In this document: positions 45,124 through 56,226 of the stretch, one piece after another
How the letters are laid out: each line of letters begins with the position of its first letter
Numbering within the stretch: position 1 is the stretch's first letter
Assembly (NCBI RefSeq): GCF_020523825.1
Contig: NZ_JAJALK010000004.1
Span: forward strand, 1-64,000
Reading direction: 5' to 3'
From: Methylobacterium brachiatum
GTDB taxonomy: Bacteria > Pseudomonadota > Alphaproteobacteria > Rhizobiales > Beijerinckiaceae
Length of the DNA: 64,000 nucleotides
Position numbers and translations under genes: made by a program
The notes under the pieces: model-generated
Seen by the model: the letters and a program-made list of their open reading frames with translations, nothing else
Databases searched by the model: none
Told to the model about the DNA's origin: nothing

Positions 45124-46305
45124 TTACCCCGCCGGCAGCGTCCAGACCTTCTGCGGTCGCGCCAGCCCGCGCAGCTCGATGACGCCCACCGGGTCCAGCG
45201 TCCGGCTGCATCGCTGGGCGAAGGAATCCGAGACCAGCAGCGTGTGGCCGAGGGCCTCGCACTGGCTCTCGATCCGGCTGGCCTCGTTCACCGCCCGCCC
45301 GATCACCGTGAAGTCGAGGCGGCGCTCGGTGCCGACATTGCCGTAGACCACCGTGCCGAAATGCACGACGCAATCGGCCGTCAGCTCCGGCAGCCCCGCC
45401 TCGCGGCGCCGGCGATTGAGCGCAGCGTTGGCCGCCAGCCCGTCCGCGGCTGCCTCGAGGGCGCTGCTGCAGACGGGGCAGGGCAGGGTGCCGGCATCGG
45501 CCACCGGGAAGATCGCCAGGAAGCCATCGCCCAAAAATTTCAGGATCTCGCCGCCGTGTCGCGCCACGGGATCGCCCAGCGCGTCGAAATGCTCATTGAG
45601 CCAAGTGACCATGTCGTAGGGGTCGGCCCGGTCGGACAGGGCCGTGAAGCCGCGCAGGTCGGTCAACAGGATCGCGGCCGGGATGGCCCGTCCCTGGCCG
45701 CGCCGGATCTGGCCGTCGAGGATCCGCTCGGCGGTGGAACGCCCGAGATAGGTCGCCGAGACCTCGCGCAGGGTGTGCCCGAGACCGAGCTTGGCCACCG
45801 CGAGCGCGAGGACCGGCAGGACCGCCGCGACCGCCGCGAGGTCTGTCCGGGAGAAGCCGGACCGGGCCCGGGTGCAGAACGAGATCGCGACGCCGCGCAG
45901 TGCGGTACCGGGCGCGAAGCCGACGATATGGACCGCATATTCGGTCCCGCCCTCGGCGCGCAGGTCGTGCAGGACCGGGTAGTCGGTCTCCGGGCCGGGG
46001 CGGTCGAGGCGCCAGCGCCCGAAAACCTCCTCCCGCTCCAGCATCGCGAAGATCGGGCTGCGCAGCCAATCCGCCTCCTGCTCGGCGCCATGCGGATTGG
46101 GCACGAAGCTGAGCCCCTGGCCGAGATGCCAGTTCAGGCTGACCCCGCGCACGAGCGGATCGATGGCCGGCGTCATGACGCTGACCCGCCAGAGCGGGAC
46201 GCCGGCATCGCACAGGGCCTCGCAGACCCGCGCGAGCATCGTGTCGTGGTCATCGGTCGCGGTGGCGTGCTCGGCGATCCAGCGTGTCAGGTCGGTCATA
46301 TCCAT
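45124..46305 (-). CDS. class III adenylate/guanylate cyclase
   Basis: A 393-aa protein with an N-terminal region of about 180 residues, possibly a GAF-like sensory part, and a C-terminal class III cyclase domain. The metal aspartates lie in LLTDLRGFTALSD and LGDGFLAIF, the purine-selecting lysine in EILKFLGDG, its partner D in RLDFTVIG, and the transition-state residues in VNEASRIE. This K/D pair favours cAMP as product. The ATG at 46305 (MDMTDLTRW) is chosen; an ATG at 46347 is also in frame. The signal sensed is unknown. Confidence 0.85.
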   Translation of the reverse strand: MDMTDLTRWIAEHATATDDHDTMLARVCEALCDAGVPLWRVSVMTPAIDPLVRGVSLNWHLGQGLSFVPNPHGAEQEADWLRSPIFAMLEREEVFGRWRLDRPGPETDYPVLHDLRAEGGTEYAVHIVGFAPGTALRGVAISFCTRARSGFSRTDLAAVAAVLPVLALAVAKLGLGHTLREVSATYLGRSTAERILDGQIRRGQGRAIPAAILLTDLRGFTALSDRADPYDMVTWLNEHFDALGDPVARHGGEILKFLGDGFLAIFPVADAGTLPCPVCSSALEAAADGLAANAALNRRRREAGLPELTADCVVHFGTVVYGNVGTERRLDFTVIGRAVNEASRIESQCEALGHTLLVSDSFAQRCSRTLDPVGVIELRGLARPQKVWTLPAG

Positions 46306-46412
46306 CTGCGCGGTTTCGCTCCACCTGTCCGGCCTGCCCACAATCATAATCGGCGGGCGCGATCCGCCAGCTCCGAAAAGCTCCGTTAACCTTTCCGCGC
46401 GAGGCTCCCGCC

Positions 46413-46724
46413 ATGGTCGTCCGCCGCCGCGTCAGAATGGTCCTCTTGCCCCTGGGTCTCTGGACCCTGTCGGCGCTCGTGGTCGGCTTCTTCGTGTGGC
46501 AGGCCGAGAGCGGCAATCGCGGCCTCGAAGCCAAGAAGGTGCTCAAGATCCGCGCCTACGGCCTCACCCAGGAACTCGCCGCCGTGCGGGCGGAGCGCGC
46601 CACCTGGGAGCACCGGGTCGCGCTGCTAAAGAGCGACCAGATCGACCGCGACCTCCTCGAGGAGCGCGCCCGGATCGTGCTCGGCCGCGTCCACGCCAAC
46701 GACGTGGTCATCATCACGCCCTGA
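46413..46724 (+). CDS. FtsB/DivIC-family septum formation initiator
   Basis: A 103-aa protein with a short cytoplasmic start, one membrane helix (LLPLGLWTLSALVVGFFVW) and a coiled coil (KIRAYGLTQELAAVRAERATWEHRVALLK). It ends with the family's acidic EERARIVLG region. It belongs to the divisome FtsB/DivIC family, which links FtsL and FtsQ at the septum. Its place just before pdhA is typical of Rhizobiales and their relatives. The gene starts 107 bp from the divergent cyclase. Confidence 0.88.
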   Translation: MVVRRRVRMVLLPLGLWTLSALVVGFFVWQAESGNRGLEAKKVLKIRAYGLTQELAAVRAERATWEHRVALLKSDQIDRDLLEERARIVLGRVHANDVVIITP

Positions 46725-46920
46725 GGTCACCGGGGGACCGGCGCGGCCGCGACCTGAGATCACCATCGTCGCATCCCGAAAGCCGGCAGCCACCGTTCGG
46801 GACGATGCCTGAGATCCCCTCTGACAAGAGCGGCGACCTGTCAGAGCGTCCACCCTCGCTTTCCAAACGGTGCTGTCCTACACCCCGTTCCAGTCGCGTG
46901 GAATCACGGGGAGAGCGCCG

Positions 46921-48009
46921 ATGGACGCCGCCAAGGAGCCTGCGAAGGACGCTTCGTCCTCGCAACCGCAGGTCGCGAGCCCGGAGGCTGGAAGCTCCCA
47001 GGCCGTCGAGGCGCACAAGCCCGCGCCGAACATGCCGCAATTCACCCGCGAGGAAGACCTCCACGCCTATCACGAGATGCTGCTGATCCGGCGTTTCGAG
47101 GAGAAGGCCGGCCAGCTCTACGGCATGGGCCTGATCGGCGGCTTCTGCCACCTCTATATCGGCCAGGAAGCCGTGGTGATCGGCATGCAGATGGCCTCGA
47201 TCGAGGGCGATCAGGTCATCACCGGCTACCGCGACCACGGCCACATGCTGGCCTGCGGCATGGACCCGAAGGGCGTCATGGCCGAGCTGACCGGCCGCCG
47301 GGGTGGCTACAGCCGCGGCAAGGGCGGCTCCATGCACATGTTCAGCCGCGAGAAGCAGTTCTTCGGCGGCCACGGCATCGTCGGCGCCCAGGTCTCGCTG
47401 GGCACCGGCCTCGCCTTCGCAGACCGTTACCGGGAGAACGGGAAGGTCAGCCTCACCTATATGGGCGACGGCGCGGCCAACCAGGGCCAGGTCTACGAGA
47501 GCTTCAACATGGCCGCGCTCTGGAAGCTGCCGGTCGTCTACGTCATCGAGAACAACCGCTACGCCATGGGCACCTCGGTGGCCCGGGCCTCGGCGCAGAC
47601 CGACTTCTCCAAGCGCGGCCTCTCCTTCGGCATCCCGGGCGAGCAGGTCGACGGCATGGATGTCCGCACCGTGCGCGAGGCGGCGACCCGGGCGGTCGAG
47701 CACGCCCGCTCCGGCCAGGGCCCCTACATCCTCGAGATGCAGACCTACCGCTATCGCGGCCACTCCATGTCCGATCCGGCCAAGTACCGGACCAAGGACG
47801 AGGTCTCGAAGATGCGCGACGAGCACGACCCGATCGAGATGGTGCGCAAGCGCCTGCTCGAGCTGCACGGGGTGCCGGAGGCGGAGATCAAGGCGACCGA
47901 CGCCAAGGTCCGCGAGACCGTGAACGCGGCGGCCGAGTTCGCCACCAACGATCCCGAGCCGGATCCCGCCGAGCTCTGGACCGACATCCTGCTGGATGCG
48001 CACGCCTAG
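46921..48009 (+). CDS. pdhA: pyruvate dehydrogenase E1 component, alpha subunit
   Basis: A 362-aa E1-alpha that with PdhB decarboxylates pyruvate using thiamine diphosphate. The TPP motif GDGAANQGQVYESFNMA ends in ENNRYAMGT, and the phosphorylation-loop homolog YRYRGHSMSDPAKYR is present. The first 40 residues are an Ala/Ser/Pro-rich extension. The ATG at 46921 follows GGGGAG. It starts the operon pdhA-pdhB-DUF5076-Uma2-pdhC-lpd, 196 bp after the FtsB/DivIC gene. Confidence 0.97.
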   Translation: MDAAKEPAKDASSSQPQVASPEAGSSQAVEAHKPAPNMPQFTREEDLHAYHEMLLIRRFEEKAGQLYGMGLIGGFCHLYIGQEAVVIGMQMASIEGDQVITGYRDHGHMLACGMDPKGVMAELTGRRGGYSRGKGGSMHMFSREKQFFGGHGIVGAQVSLGTGLAFADRYRENGKVSLTYMGDGAANQGQVYESFNMAALWKLPVVYVIENNRYAMGTSVARASAQTDFSKRGLSFGIPGEQVDGMDVRTVREAATRAVEHARSGQGPYILEMQTYRYRGHSMSDPAKYRTKDEVSKMRDEHDPIEMVRKRLLELHGVPEAEIKATDAKVRETVNAAAEFATNDPEPDPAELWTDILLDAHA

Positions 48010-48063
48010 CGCGTCCCCGAACCCCTGGCCGCCCCGACCGAAAAGACGACCGCAGAGCTGAGC

Positions 48064-49509
48064 ATGGCGACCGACATCCTGATGCCCGCCCTCTCCCCGA
48101 CCATGGAGGAGGGCAAGCTCGCCAAGTGGCTGAAGAAAGAGGGCGATCCGGTCAAATCCGGCGACGTTCTGGCCGAGATCGAGACCGACAAGGCGACCAT
48201 GGAGGTCGAGGCGATCGACGAGGGCGTGCTCGCCAAGATCCTGATCGAGGAAGGCACCGAGGGCGTCGCGGTCAATACCCCGATCGCGATCATCGCCGGC
48301 GAGGGCGAGGACGTGTCGGAGGCCGCGGCCAGCGGCGGCAAGCCGAAGCCCAACGGCGCCGGCGGCCACCCGGCCCCGACCCCGGACATGCAGGCCGAGG
48401 GCATGGCCGAGAAGCCGGCCCCCGCCGCGAAGACCGGCTCCGATGCCCCGAAGGCGCCCGCGGCGCCGGCGATCATCACCAACAAGGCCGACGAGCCGGT
48501 GATGGAGGAGTTCCCCGCCAACACCCCGATGGTCACCACCACGGTGCGCGAGGCCCTGCGCGACGCCATGGCCGAGGAGATGCGCCGGGACGGCGACGTC
48601 TTCGTCATGGGCGAGGAGGTCGCCGAGTACCAGGGCGCCTACAAGATCACCCAGGGGCTGCTGCAGGAATTCGGCGCCAAGCGCGTGGTCGACACCCCGA
48701 TCACCGAGCACGGCTTCGCCGGCATCGGCGTCGGCGCGGCGCTGTCCGGCCTGAAGCCGATCGTCGAGTTCATGACCTTTAACTTCGCCATGCAGGCGAT
48801 CGACCACATCATCAACTCGGCGGCCAAGACCCTCTACATGTCCGGCGGCCAGCTCGGCTGCCCGATCGTGTTCCGCGGCCCCAACGGCGCCGCCGCCCGG
48901 GTCGGCGCCCAGCACAGCCACGATTACGCCGCCTGGTACTCGAACGTGCCGGGCCTGAAGGTGATCGCCCCCTACACGGCCTCGGACGCCAAGGGCCTGC
49001 TCAAGGCCGCGATCCGCGACCCGAACCCGACCATCTTCCTCGAGAACGAGATCCTCTACGGTCAGTCCTTCCCGGTACCGCAGCTCGACGACTTCGTGCT
49101 GCCGATCGGCAAGGCGCGGGTCCACCGCACCGGCAAGGACGTGACCATCGTGTCCTTCGCGATCGGCATGACCTACGCGCTCAAGGCCGCGCAGATCCTG
49201 GCCGAGGAGGGCATCGAGGCCGAGGTGATCGACTTGCGCACGATCCGGCCGATGGATTCGGAGACGGTGGTGCGCTCGGTCAAGAAGACCGGCCGCTGCA
49301 TCACCGTGGAGGAGGGGTTCCCGCAATCCGGTATCGGCGCCGAGATCGTGGCCCGCCTGATGGTCGACGCCTTCGATTATCTCGACGCCCCGGTCCTGCG
49401 CATCACCGGCAAGGATGTGCCGATGCCCTACGCGGCGAACCTCGAGAAGCTCGCCCTGCCGAACGTGGCCGAGGTCGTCGAGGCGGCCAAGAGCGTCTGC
49501 TACAAGTGA
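48064..49509 (+). CDS. pdhB: pyruvate dehydrogenase E1 component, beta subunit with lipoyl domain
   Basis: A 481-aa E1-beta. Residues of about 1-80 form a lipoyl domain with the lipoylated lysine in [11 protein letters not shown], followed by an Ala/Pro-rich linker (about 85-150), then the E1-beta core ([32 protein letters not shown], the C-terminal [13 protein letters not shown]). A lipoyl domain on E1-beta is typical of alphaproteobacteria. Its first 150 bp are nearly identical to the start of pdhC. The gap to pdhA is 54 bp. Confidence 0.97.
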   Translation: MATDILMPALSPTMEEGKLAKWLKKEGDPVKSGDVLAEIETDKATMEVEAIDEGVLAKILIEEGTEGVAVNTPIAIIAGEGEDVSEAAASGGKPKPNGAGGHPAPTPDMQAEGMAEKPAPAAKTGSDAPKAPAAPAIITNKADEPVMEEFPANTPMVTTTVREALRDAMAEEMRRDGDVFVMGEEVAEYQGAYKITQGLLQEFGAKRVVDTPITEHGFAGIGVGAALSGLKPIVEFMTFNFAMQAIDHIINSAAKTLYMSGGQLGCPIVFRGPNGAAARVGAQHSHDYAAWYSNVPGLKVIAPYTASDAKGLLKAAIRDPNPTIFLENEILYGQSFPVPQLDDFVLPIGKARVHRTGKDVTIVSFAIGMTYALKAAQILAEEGIEAEVIDLRTIRPMDSETVVRSVKKTGRCITVEEGFPQSGIGAEIVARLMVDAFDYLDAPVLRITGKDVPMPYAANLEKLALPNVAEVVEAAKSVCYK

Positions 49510-49579
49510 CGGGATTCGCGGGCGGCCCCGCAGCCCCGTCCCTCCGCCCCGTCCGGGTTCGGAAACCAGCCGGCGCGCC

Positions 49580-49867
49580 ATGAGCCAGGATCCCAAACAG
49601 GACTTCGTCGAACTCGCCATCCCGCCGGACGCCCGCGCGCAGGGCGGCATCGAGGTGCTGCGCGCGGCCGTGGTGGACGGCGCCGTGAGCGTCGCCCTGC
49701 GCCGCTCCTTCGACGACCCCGCGACCTGGGGCCGGCTGCTGATCGATCTCGGCCGGCAGGCGGCCCGCGCCTACGCGCTGGAGACCGACATGTCGGAGGA
49801 GGAGGCGTTCGAGCGCATCCGCGCCGGCTGGGAGGCCGAGGGGCTCGACCCCGGCGGCTTCAACTAG
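49580..49867 (+). CDS. DUF5076-family protein
   Basis: A 95-aa small soluble protein that commonly lies between pdhB and pdhC in Rhizobiales relatives. It is a single alpha/beta domain with the conserved-looking ALRRSFDDPATWGRLLIDLGR stretch (shown only in part elsewhere) and a helix DMSEEEAFERIRAGWEAE. Its role in the pyruvate dehydrogenase complex is not known. It starts 70 bp after pdhB. Confidence 0.8.
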   Translation: MSQDPKQDFVELAIPPDARAQGGIEVLRAAVVDGAVSVALRRSFDDPATWGRLLIDLGRQAARAYALETDMSEEEAFERIRAGWEAEGLDPGGFN

Positions 49868-49885
49868 CGATGGCGGCTTCCGACC

Positions 49886-50479
49886 ATGGCTGAAGCGGCT
49901 GTCCGGCAGGCGACCTACGCGGATCTCGAAGCGGTCCCGGACCATCTCGTGGCCGAGATCATCGATGGGATTGTAGAGACGCACGGGCCCCTGCCACCCG
50001 TGCAGGGCGCAGCGGCCTTCTCGCTGGCGGCGATCCTGGGTTCGCACACGCCCCGCAGACGCGACGATCCGGATGCCTGGATTGACATGAGCAAGCCTGA
50101 GCTTCGCTTCGGCCCTCAGGTGGTGGTGCCCGATCTCGCCGGCTGGCGTCGCGAGCGAATGCCGACCGAACCCGCGGACGCCTTCATCGAGACGTCGCCG
50201 GACTGGGTGTGCGAGATCCTCTCGCCCTCCACAATCCGCCTCGATCGCGGCCGCAAGCGCCGCATCTATGGGGAGGCCGGGGTCAAGTTTCTCTGGCTGC
50301 TCGATTCGGCCGCGGGCGTCCTGGAAGGCTTCGCCCTCACGGACGGGCGCTGGCTGCTGCTGGACACCGTCCTGCGCGGGGAGACGGTAGCCATCCCGCC
50401 GTTCGACGCCGTCCCGTTCCCCCTCGACGACCTGTTTCCCTTCGCCGATCCGGCCGCCCCGGCCTTGCCCGAGACCTGA
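49886..50479 (+). CDS. Uma2-family (DUF820) nuclease-like protein
   Basis: A 197-aa protein of the Uma2/DUF820 family, which has a PD-(D/E)XK nuclease-like fold. The motifs [25 protein letters not shown] and the [18 protein letters not shown] segment are typical. Its function in the cell is unclear; such genes often move between genomes. It sits inside the pdh operon between the DUF5076 gene and pdhC (18 and 4 bp away), so it is transcribed with them. Confidence 0.88.
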   Translation: MAEAAVRQATYADLEAVPDHLVAEIIDGIVETHGPLPPVQGAAAFSLAAILGSHTPRRRDDPDAWIDMSKPELRFGPQVVVPDLAGWRRERMPTEPADAFIETSPDWVCEILSPSTIRLDRGRKRRIYGEAGVKFLWLLDSAAGVLEGFALTDGRWLLLDTVLRGETVAIPPFDAVPFPLDDLFPFADPAAPALPET

Positions 50480-50483
50480 TGCC

Positions 50484-51914
50484 ATGCCGATCAACGTGCT
50501 CATGCCCGCCCTCTCGCCGACCATGGAGAAAGGCAACCTCGCCAAGTGGCTGAAGAAGGAGGGCGACGCCGTGAAATCCGGCGACGTGCTCGCCGAGATC
50601 GAGACCGACAAGGCGACCATGGAGGTCGAGGCCATCGACGAGGGCGTGCTCGCCAAGATCGTCGTGCCCGAGGGGACCGCGGACGTGCCGGTCAACGACC
50701 TGATCGCGGTGATCGCCGCGGAGGGCGAGGACCCGTCGAGCGTCCAGGCCGCGGGCGGCGGCGGCAAGGCTGCGCCGGAGGCCAAGGCCGAGGCGAAGTC
50801 CGAGCCGACATCCGCCGCGGCGCCGGCCCCGGCCGATCAGAACACCACGCCCGGCGGCGGGCACATGTCCTACGAGCGGGTGAACGAGGCGCCGGAGGGC
50901 GCCCAGCCCGGCGGGACCGCGCCGCAGCAGCAGGCCGGTGCGGGCGGCCGGGTGTTCGCCTCGCCGCTCGCGCGCCGGATCGCCAAGCAGGAGGGCGTCG
51001 ACCTCGCCGCCGTAGAAGGCAGCGGGCCGCACGGCCGCATCATCGCCCGGGACGTCCAGGCCGCCAAGGCCTCCGGCGGCACCAAGGCGCCGGCGCCGCA
51101 GGCCGCCGCCGAGGCCCCCAAGGCGGCCGCCCCCGCGCCGAAGGCCGCGCCCGCCGGCGGCGCGCCGGCCGGCCTCACCCTCGATCAGGTCCGGGGCTTC
51201 TACGCCAAGGATTCCTACGAGGAGGTGCCGCTCGACGGCATGCGCAAGACCATCGCCAAGCGCCTCACCGAGGCGATGCAGGTGGCCCCCCACTTCTATC
51301 TCACGGTCGATTGCGAGCTCGACGCGCTGATGAAGCTGCGCGAGACGCTCAATGCCTCCGCGGGCAAGGACAAGGACGGCAAGCCGGCCTTCAAGCTCTC
51401 GGTGAACGACTTCGTCATCAAGGCGATGGGCCTGGCGCTCACCCGCGTGCCCGCCGCCAACGCGGTCTGGGCCGAGGACCGGGTGCTGCGCTTCAAGCAG
51501 GCCGAGGTCGGCGTCGCGGTGGCGATCGACGGCGGGCTGTTCACCCCGGTGATCCGCCGGGCCGACGAGAAGACGCTCTCCACCATCTCCAAGGAGATGA
51601 AGGACTTCGCGGCCCGCGCCCGGGCCAAGAAGCTAAAGCCCGAGGAGTACCAGGGCGGCGTCACCTCGGTGTCGAATCTCGGCATGTTCGGGATCAAGCA
51701 CTTCACGGCGGTGATCAACCCGCCGCAATCGAGCATCCTGGCGGTGGGCGCCGGCGAGAAGCGCGTGGTCGTGAAGGACGGCGCGCCGGCCGTGGTCCAG
51801 GTGATGACCTGCACCCTGTCCTGCGACCACCGCGTCCTCGACGGCGCGCTCGGCGCGGAGCTGATCGCGGCCTTCAAGGGGCTGATCGAGAACCCGATGG
51901 GCATGTTGGTCTGA
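50484..51914 (+). CDS. pdhC: dihydrolipoamide acetyltransferase, E2 of pyruvate dehydrogenase
   Basis: A 476-aa E2 core protein that takes acetyl groups from E1 and passes them to CoA. Domains: lipoyl (about 1-80, lysine in [11 protein letters not shown]), Ala/Pro/Lys linker, E1/E3-binding domain (about 155-195, [15 protein letters not shown]), second linker, and catalytic domain (about 240-476) with the active site [14 protein letters not shown]. The ATG at 50484 lies 4 bp after the Uma2 gene stop. A pyrroline-like lipoyl repeat is shared with pdhB. Confidence 0.97.
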   Translation: MPINVLMPALSPTMEKGNLAKWLKKEGDAVKSGDVLAEIETDKATMEVEAIDEGVLAKIVVPEGTADVPVNDLIAVIAAEGEDPSSVQAAGGGGKAAPEAKAEAKSEPTSAAAPAPADQNTTPGGGHMSYERVNEAPEGAQPGGTAPQQQAGAGGRVFASPLARRIAKQEGVDLAAVEGSGPHGRIIARDVQAAKASGGTKAPAPQAAAEAPKAAAPAPKAAPAGGAPAGLTLDQVRGFYAKDSYEEVPLDGMRKTIAKRLTEAMQVAPHFYLTVDCELDALMKLRETLNASAGKDKDGKPAFKLSVNDFVIKAMGLALTRVPAANAVWAEDRVLRFKQAEVGVAVAIDGGLFTPVIRRADEKTLSTISKEMKDFAARARAKKLKPEEYQGGVTSVSNLGMFGIKHFTAVINPPQSSILAVGAGEKRVVVKDGAPAVVQVMTCTLSCDHRVLDGALGAELIAAFKGLIENPMGMLV

Positions 51915-51927
51915 GCCGGAGCACGCA

Positions 51928-53367
<1,440 letters not shown>

Positions 53368-53678
53368 GCGGGCATAAGGCGCGAGGCGGCCCGGGGATCG
53401 GCTTCAGGACGGGACTTGGGTCCGCTCCCCGGGTGGGCGGGCGGATTCAGACATCGTCGACTCAGTGAGGCACGGGTTCCCGCTCCCGTACGGGAGAAAA
53501 GGCATGTCGCGGCCTTCAGGCGCCGACGTGCGAACATGGTAGCGCGCAAGGGAAGAAGCGGTTTCGGCTCGTTCGGGGCCGGTTCTCCGGACGCTGCATC
53601 GTCCATCGGGGGGCGAGAACCCGGAAAACGTGCCGCTTTCGCCTTGCGAAAGCCCGTCACAAGAGCGCGGAAACGCCC
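53368..53678. other. 311-bp intergenic region with palindromes
   Basis: No gene is convincing here. It contains a perfect 14-bp palindrome CTCCCGTACGGGAG at 53483-53496 and a stem GCTTTCGC/GCGAAAGC at about 53634-53652. The second could end the convergent lpd or small-membrane-protein transcripts. Open frames across it on both strands have shadow-like composition and no ribosome sites. Confidence 0.45.
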
Positions 53679-53894
53679 CTATGTCGGCGACTCGGAATTC
53701 CCGTTCGACCGGGCGGTCAGGGCGAGGCTGATACCCTGGAACAGGGCGATCACGAACACGGTCGCCAGGCTGCCGCCGATGGGGATCAGCACGAGGGCCC
53801 AAAGGTCGAAGCCCCGGACCACGAGCAACGTCACACCGCTTCCGATCACGGACGCGATGATCATGCGAAAGATGCAGCATTCCGACGGTTGCAT
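53679..53894 (-). CDS. small two-helix membrane protein
   Basis: A 71-aa protein with two hydrophobic segments, roughly residues 10-30 (MIIASVIGSGVTLLVV) and 35-58 (ALVLIPIGGSLATVFVIALF). A perfect ribosome site GGGAGG lies six bases before the ATG at 53894, which sets this start rather than the longer open frame. No family is recognised. Upstream, at about 53920-53965, the DNA is AT-rich and probably holds its promoter. Confidence 0.65.
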   Translation of the reverse strand: MQPSECCIFRMIIASVIGSGVTLLVVRGFDLWALVLIPIGGSLATVFVIALFQGISLALTARSNGNSESPT

Positions 53895-54189
53895 GAAACC
53901 TCCCGGTCGGCAGCCCCCCTGACCTATAATCGAAATCTTAAGGATTTTTGCAACCGTTAATAGTACGCACCGCGGGCATTCGCGGGATACGGGTAGTGCG
54001 ACCGCTCGCGGTGACGCTATCCTCAAGGGGAGCGCGTTTTCCGCCCTCGCTTCGCATGCGATGCCGGCGGCCCCGTCGGCCGAGGCTGCGATCGCGGAAA
54101 CGGGTTCTGCTCGCACAGCAAGGGGTCCCTGAACGCCGTAGTCCGCGATGCGATCCGGAGACGGACCGGGCCCACGCGCCCCGCACGGC

Positions 54190-54414
54190 TCAGCCGTTCC
54201 CGCGCTCCACCGGCTCGGCCTGGTCCTGCGACGGCACGTAGGCGCACCACTCGCAGATACCGCGCTCGGCGCCGCGGCTGGCATTGCGCTGCGAGCAGAG
54301 CGGGCAGACGAGCAGGATCAGCCGGCCGCCGGAGCGCAGGGCGAGCCCGCGGCCCCGGAACGTGACCTCTGTGGCCTCATCGCCGGCGCGTCGGTCGCGC
54401 GTCCTGTCGCTCAT
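54190..54414 (-). CDS. small zinc-ribbon protein
   Basis: A 74-aa protein with two cysteine pairs, CPLC and CEWC, 14 residues apart, preceded by a beta-strand-rich segment (LALRSGGRLILLV). The pairs form a likely rubredoxin-like zinc knuckle. GAGG lies five bases upstream of the ATG at 54414. Function is not known; zinc ribbons of this size often bind nucleic acid or act as partner subunits. It is the only apparent gene in the 800 bp between the membrane protein and the ammonia-lyase. Confidence 0.7.
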   Translation of the reverse strand: MSDRTRDRRAGDEATEVTFRGRGLALRSGGRLILLVCPLCSQRNASRGAERGICEWCAYVPSQDQAEPVERGNG

Positions 54415-54703
54415 CGGACCTCCGCGAAAGCGCGCTTCAGGCCGGCCGGAGGGGCGATTCGGATCCTCGATTCCACGATCATGGCAACGCTACTCCCGAA
54501 CCGGTCCGGAGATACAAGTGGCGGGCCAGCGAATGGCTCCGCTTGGCCTGTGAATCCGGCGGATGCGCCGGGCGCAAATCCTGCCTATGACTCGCCTCGG
54601 CTCGGAGCGCGGTGGCGACGGGAATCCCGGTTTCGGCAGGGGCGCATGTCCGGTCGGGACAGCGCAACCGCGCCCGATCGCGGCGCGGACGAGCCCAGGA
54701 GCG

Positions 54704-55717
54704 ATGCAGGATACGATGCCCGAGCAAGCAGAGACGACCAAGGCGGCCCGGAGCGGCGCGCCGACCTTCGCGGATGTCGCCCGGGCGGCGGAACGCATCG
54801 CCGGCATCGCCCATCGCACCCCCGTGCTGACGTCGCGCACCGCCGATGCGCGGACCGGCGCGAAACTGTTCTTCAAGGCCGAGAACCTGCAGCGGGGCGG
54901 GGCCTTCAAGTTCCGCGGGGCCTACAACGCGATCAGCGCCCTGCCGGAGGCGGTCCGCGCCCGCGGGGTGCTGTCGTTCTCCTCGGGCAACCACGCCCAG
55001 GCGATCGCCCTGGCGAGCCAGCTGCTCGGCATCCCGGCGACCATCGTCATGCCGGGCGACGCACCGGCGGCCAAGATCGCCGCGACGAGGGGCTACGGCG
55101 CCGAGGTCGTGCTGTACGACCGCTACACCCAGGATCGCGAGGCGCTGGGCCGCGAGCTCGCCGAGCCCAAGGGCATGACCCTGATCCCGCCGTTCAACCA
55201 CCGCGACGTGATCGCGGGGCAGGGGACGCTGGCGCAGGAGCTGATCGAGGAGGCCGGGCCGCTCGACGTGCTGGTCGCCTGCCTCGGCGGCGGCGGCCAG
55301 CTTGCGGGCTGCGCGCTCGCCGCCGCCGCCCTGTCGCCCGGCTGCCGGGTGATCGGCGTCGAGCCGGAGGCCGGCAATGACGGGCAGCAATCGTTCCGCA
55401 CGGGCCGGATCGTGACCATCCCGGTGCCCCGGACCATCGCGGACGGGGCGCAATCGACGGCGCTGGGCGACCTGACCTTCGCGATCATCCAGCGCGAGGT
55501 CGCCGACATCCTCACCGTCTCGGACCCACAGCTCGTCGAGACCATGCGGTTCTTCGCCGAGCGGATGAAGCTTCTGGTCGAGCCGACCGGCTGCCTGGCG
55601 GCGGCGGCCGTGCTGCACGGGCTGGTGGACGTGAAGGACAAGCGCGTCGGCGTGGTGATCAGCGGCGGCAACGTCGACCTCGCCACCTTCGCGCGGCTCG
55701 TGGGCGAAACCGCCTGA
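54704..55717 (+). CDS. PLP-dependent threonine dehydratase-like ammonia-lyase
   Basis: A 337-aa fold-type II PLP enzyme. The Schiff-base lysine K69 is in GGAFKFRGAYN, the substrate loop is SSGNHAQA, and the phosphate-binding loop is GGGGQLAG. There is no C-terminal regulatory ACT domain, so it is of the catabolic type, such as threo-3-hydroxyaspartate ammonia-lyase, serine/threonine dehydratase or serine racemase. The exact substrate is open. The start is ambiguous: ATG at 54704 is only two bases from AGGAG, and ATG at 54716 is 14 bases from it. Confidence 0.85.
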   Translation: MQDTMPEQAETTKAARSGAPTFADVARAAERIAGIAHRTPVLTSRTADARTGAKLFFKAENLQRGGAFKFRGAYNAISALPEAVRARGVLSFSSGNHAQAIALASQLLGIPATIVMPGDAPAAKIAATRGYGAEVVLYDRYTQDREALGRELAEPKGMTLIPPFNHRDVIAGQGTLAQELIEEAGPLDVLVACLGGGGQLAGCALAAAALSPGCRVIGVEPEAGNDGQQSFRTGRIVTIPVPRTIADGAQSTALGDLTFAIIQREVADILTVSDPQLVETMRFFAERMKLLVEPTGCLAAAAVLHGLVDVKDKRVGVVISGGNVDLATFARLVGETA

Positions 55718-55839
55718 CGCGCCGAATGCCGCGGCCCTGTGTCTCCGCCCCGGTGGACCGGGCGGGGGCGGATGCTTATCTTATGTCCGTCAGAATGCGC
55801 GCTCCCGGGCCTTGAACCCGGATGGGCGGGAGGGTGACG

Positions 55840-56217
55840 ATGTTTTCAGGGTTCAAGGTTCTGTCGCTGACCGATCGGGCGGCCGAGCGGATCAAGGCGA
55901 TCATGGCGGATGCCGACCGGCCGATCGCCGGCCTGCGGGTCGGCGTGCGGAACGGCGGCTGCGCCGGCATGTCCTACACGATGGAATACGCCGAGGCGCC
56001 CAAGCCCGGCGAGGACGTGGTCGAGGATCGCGGCGTCCGGGTGTTCGTCGATCCGAAGGCGGTGCTGTTCCTGCTCGGCACCGAGATGGACTTCACCACC
56101 ACCAAGCTCGCCTCGCAGTTCGTGTTCAACAACCCGAACCAGACCTCCGCCTGCGGCTGCGGCGAATCGGTGGCGATCACGCCGGTCTCCGAGGACCGGA
56201 TCCCGGCGCGGGCCTGA
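55840..56217 (+). CDS. iron-sulfur cluster assembly protein, IscA/SufA family
   Basis: A 125-aa A-type carrier for Fe-S cluster assembly. The three conserved cysteines are present, one in NGGCAGMSY and two in SACGCGES near the C-terminus. The ATG at 55840 follows GGGAGG, in preference to an ATG six codons earlier. No other suf gene is nearby. It ends 9 bp from the convergent diguanylate cyclase gene. Confidence 0.93.
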   Translation: MFSGFKVLSLTDRAAERIKAIMADADRPIAGLRVGVRNGGCAGMSYTMEYAEAPKPGEDVVEDRGVRVFVDPKAVLFLLGTEMDFTTTKLASQFVFNNPNQTSACGCGESVAITPVSEDRIPARA

Positions 56218-56226
56218 AGCCGGCTC

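Noticed and set aside
53416..53922. 168-codon plus-strand frame after lpd
   Set aside because: Overlaps the small membrane protein gene that has a perfect ribosome site on the other strand; no family.
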